A stretch of DNA of 5,629 bases from Coxiellaceae bacterium (lineage in GTDB: Bacteria; Pseudomonadota; Gammaproteobacteria; Coxiellales; Coxiellaceae). The notes under the pieces are model-generated. The model was not told the DNA's origin, made no database searches, and saw only the letters and a list, made by a program, of their open reading frames with translations. The stretch lies in assembly GCA_014238325.1 (NCBI GenBank), contig JABABH010000263.1, forward strand, positions 1 to 5,629, given 5' to 3'. Position numbers and translations under genes: made by a program. Below, piece by piece: positions 4,846 through 5,629 of this stretch (positions are counted from its first letter, which is position 1; the number at the start of each line of letters is the position of its first letter).

Positions 4846-5629
4846 GGTGCTGCTGATCCTGATGGATGATTATGTACGGCTTCTAGCATAGCTTGTACAT
4901 TTTCAATGGGTGTATGAGGCATAATACCATGTCCTAAATTAAAGATATGTCCGGTACCTCGACCGAATGTATTTAAGATACCATGGACGGCTGCTTGTGT
5001 CGTTTGAGGGTCAGTAAATAACATCGCTGGATCTAAATTTCCCTGTAGAGCGACTCGATCTTCGCAACGAGTACGGGCCTCACCGATGTCTATAGTCCAA
5101 TCCAGAGCGATGGCATCACAGCCGCTACGGGCTATGGCTTCTAGCTGTAACCCTGTATTTTTAGAAAAAAAGATGACGGGTACGCTAGGGCTGTGTGCTT
5201 TGATAGCTTGGGCAATTTGAGATAAATAGCATAAAGAAAACTGTTGGTAGGCTTGAGGTGTGAGCAGCCCCCCCCAGGTATCAAATAATATAATAATATC
5301 TGCACCTGCTTGGATCTGGTGTTTTAAATATTCAATCGTCACCTCCGTGAGCAGTTGCAGTAAGCCTGATACCAGCGATGGAGCTTGATAGAGTCTCGCT
5401 CTTGTATGATGAAATGTTTTACTAGAACCTCCTTCAATCATATAACAGGCTACGGTCCAAGGGCTGCCAGCAAAGCCAATCAATGGTTTTTTTAACGCAG
5501 GTTTCACGAGGCTGATGGCTTGAAATACATATTGCAATCTTTCGATAACTGCTTCAGTCGGGAGCGCTTGTAGCTTCTTTAAATCAGCAATATGTCGGAT
5601 AGCAGGATGAATAACAGGTCCAACGGATG
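4842..5629 (-). CDS. hemE: Uroporphyrinogen decarboxylase, C-terminal 261 residues (5' end outside window)
   Basis: HemE removes the four acetate carboxyl groups of uroporphyrinogen III to give coproporphyrinogen III in haem synthesis, in the cytosol and without a cofactor. The frame stays open to the right edge, and the residues before the TTG at 5535-5537 (GPVIHP...ADLKKLQALP) match the family, so that TTG is internal. About 90 N-terminal residues of the usual 350 or so are missing, including the Arg residues and Asp of the substrate pocket. Visible key parts, in visible-residue numbers, are the signature GFAGSPWTVACYMIEGG (51-67) with Tyr62, FDTWGG (115-120) with Thr117, ALDWTIDI (174-181), ALQGNLDP (193-200), and FNLGHGI (229-235) with His233. 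The gene is first in a run with rubB and marC. A run of eight G on the coding strand (5268-5275) codes part of DTWGG. Confidence 0.97.
   Translation of the reverse strand, partial: SVGPVIHPAIRHIADLKKLQALPTEAVIERLQYVFQAISLVKPALKKPLIGFAGSPWTVACYMIEGGSSKTFHHTRARLYQAPSLVSGLLQLLTEVTIEYLKHQIQAGADIIILFDTWGGLLTPQAYQQFSLCYLSQIAQAIKAHSPSVPVIFFSKNTGLQLEAIARSGCDAIALDWTIDIGEARTRCEDRVALQGNLDPAMLFTDPQTTQAAVHGILNTFGRGTGHIFNLGHGIMPHTPIENVQAMLEAVHNHPSGSAAP

Noticed and set aside
5535..5537. TTG as the start of hemE
   Set aside because: The frame is open to the window edge and the upstream residues align with the HemE family, so this codon is internal and the true start lies outside.

Overview
The window reads as chromosomal DNA of a gammaproteobacterium with moderate to low GC content. 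The reasons are close family matches to proteobacterial class III alcohol dehydrogenase, S-formylglutathione hydrolase, a Pseudomonas/Acinetobacter-type rubredoxin reductase, and HemE. A host-associated lineage such as Legionellales is possible, but the sequence does not prove it. Six protein genes are visible, two of them cut by the window edges. No tRNA, rRNA, CRISPR array or transposase is visible.

Left part (1-747): an unrecognised AT-rich gene on the + strand enters from outside the window and ends at 621. It converges with the minus-strand frmAB pair. The 126-bp gap between them is AT-rich and holds overlapping inverted repeats that may act as a terminator for one or both sides.

Centre (748-2717): frmA and frmB lie on the minus strand, 11 bp apart, and encode the two enzymes of glutathione-dependent formaldehyde oxidation. 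FrmA oxidises S-hydroxymethylglutathione to S-formylglutathione, and FrmB hydrolyses that to formate and glutathione. Both carry all the catalytic residues I looked for. No frmR-type regulator gene is in the window.

Intergenic block (2718-3030, 313 bp): this is the most unusual part. It contains an exact 45-bp direct repeat in two copies 185 bp apart, each folding into a bulged hairpin. Between and beside the copies are further hairpins with perfect stems of up to 13 bp, and one of them is followed by eight T on the + strand. A consensus TATAAT at 2743-2748 on the + strand makes a short transcript ending at about 2899 conceivable. A separate hairpin at 2771-2788 looks like the minus-strand terminator of the genes to the right.

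Right part (3031-5629): a minus-strand run of hemE (5' end outside the window), a rubredoxin reductase gene and a marC-family membrane protein gene. hemE and the reductase overlap by 4 bp (ATGA), which suggests translational coupling. The marC start is best placed at 3624, behind a GAGG ribosome binding site, leaving a 48-bp gap. The three probably form one transcript that ends in or beyond the hairpin-rich block. They link haem synthesis and electron transfer to rubredoxin only by position; no rubredoxin gene is in view.
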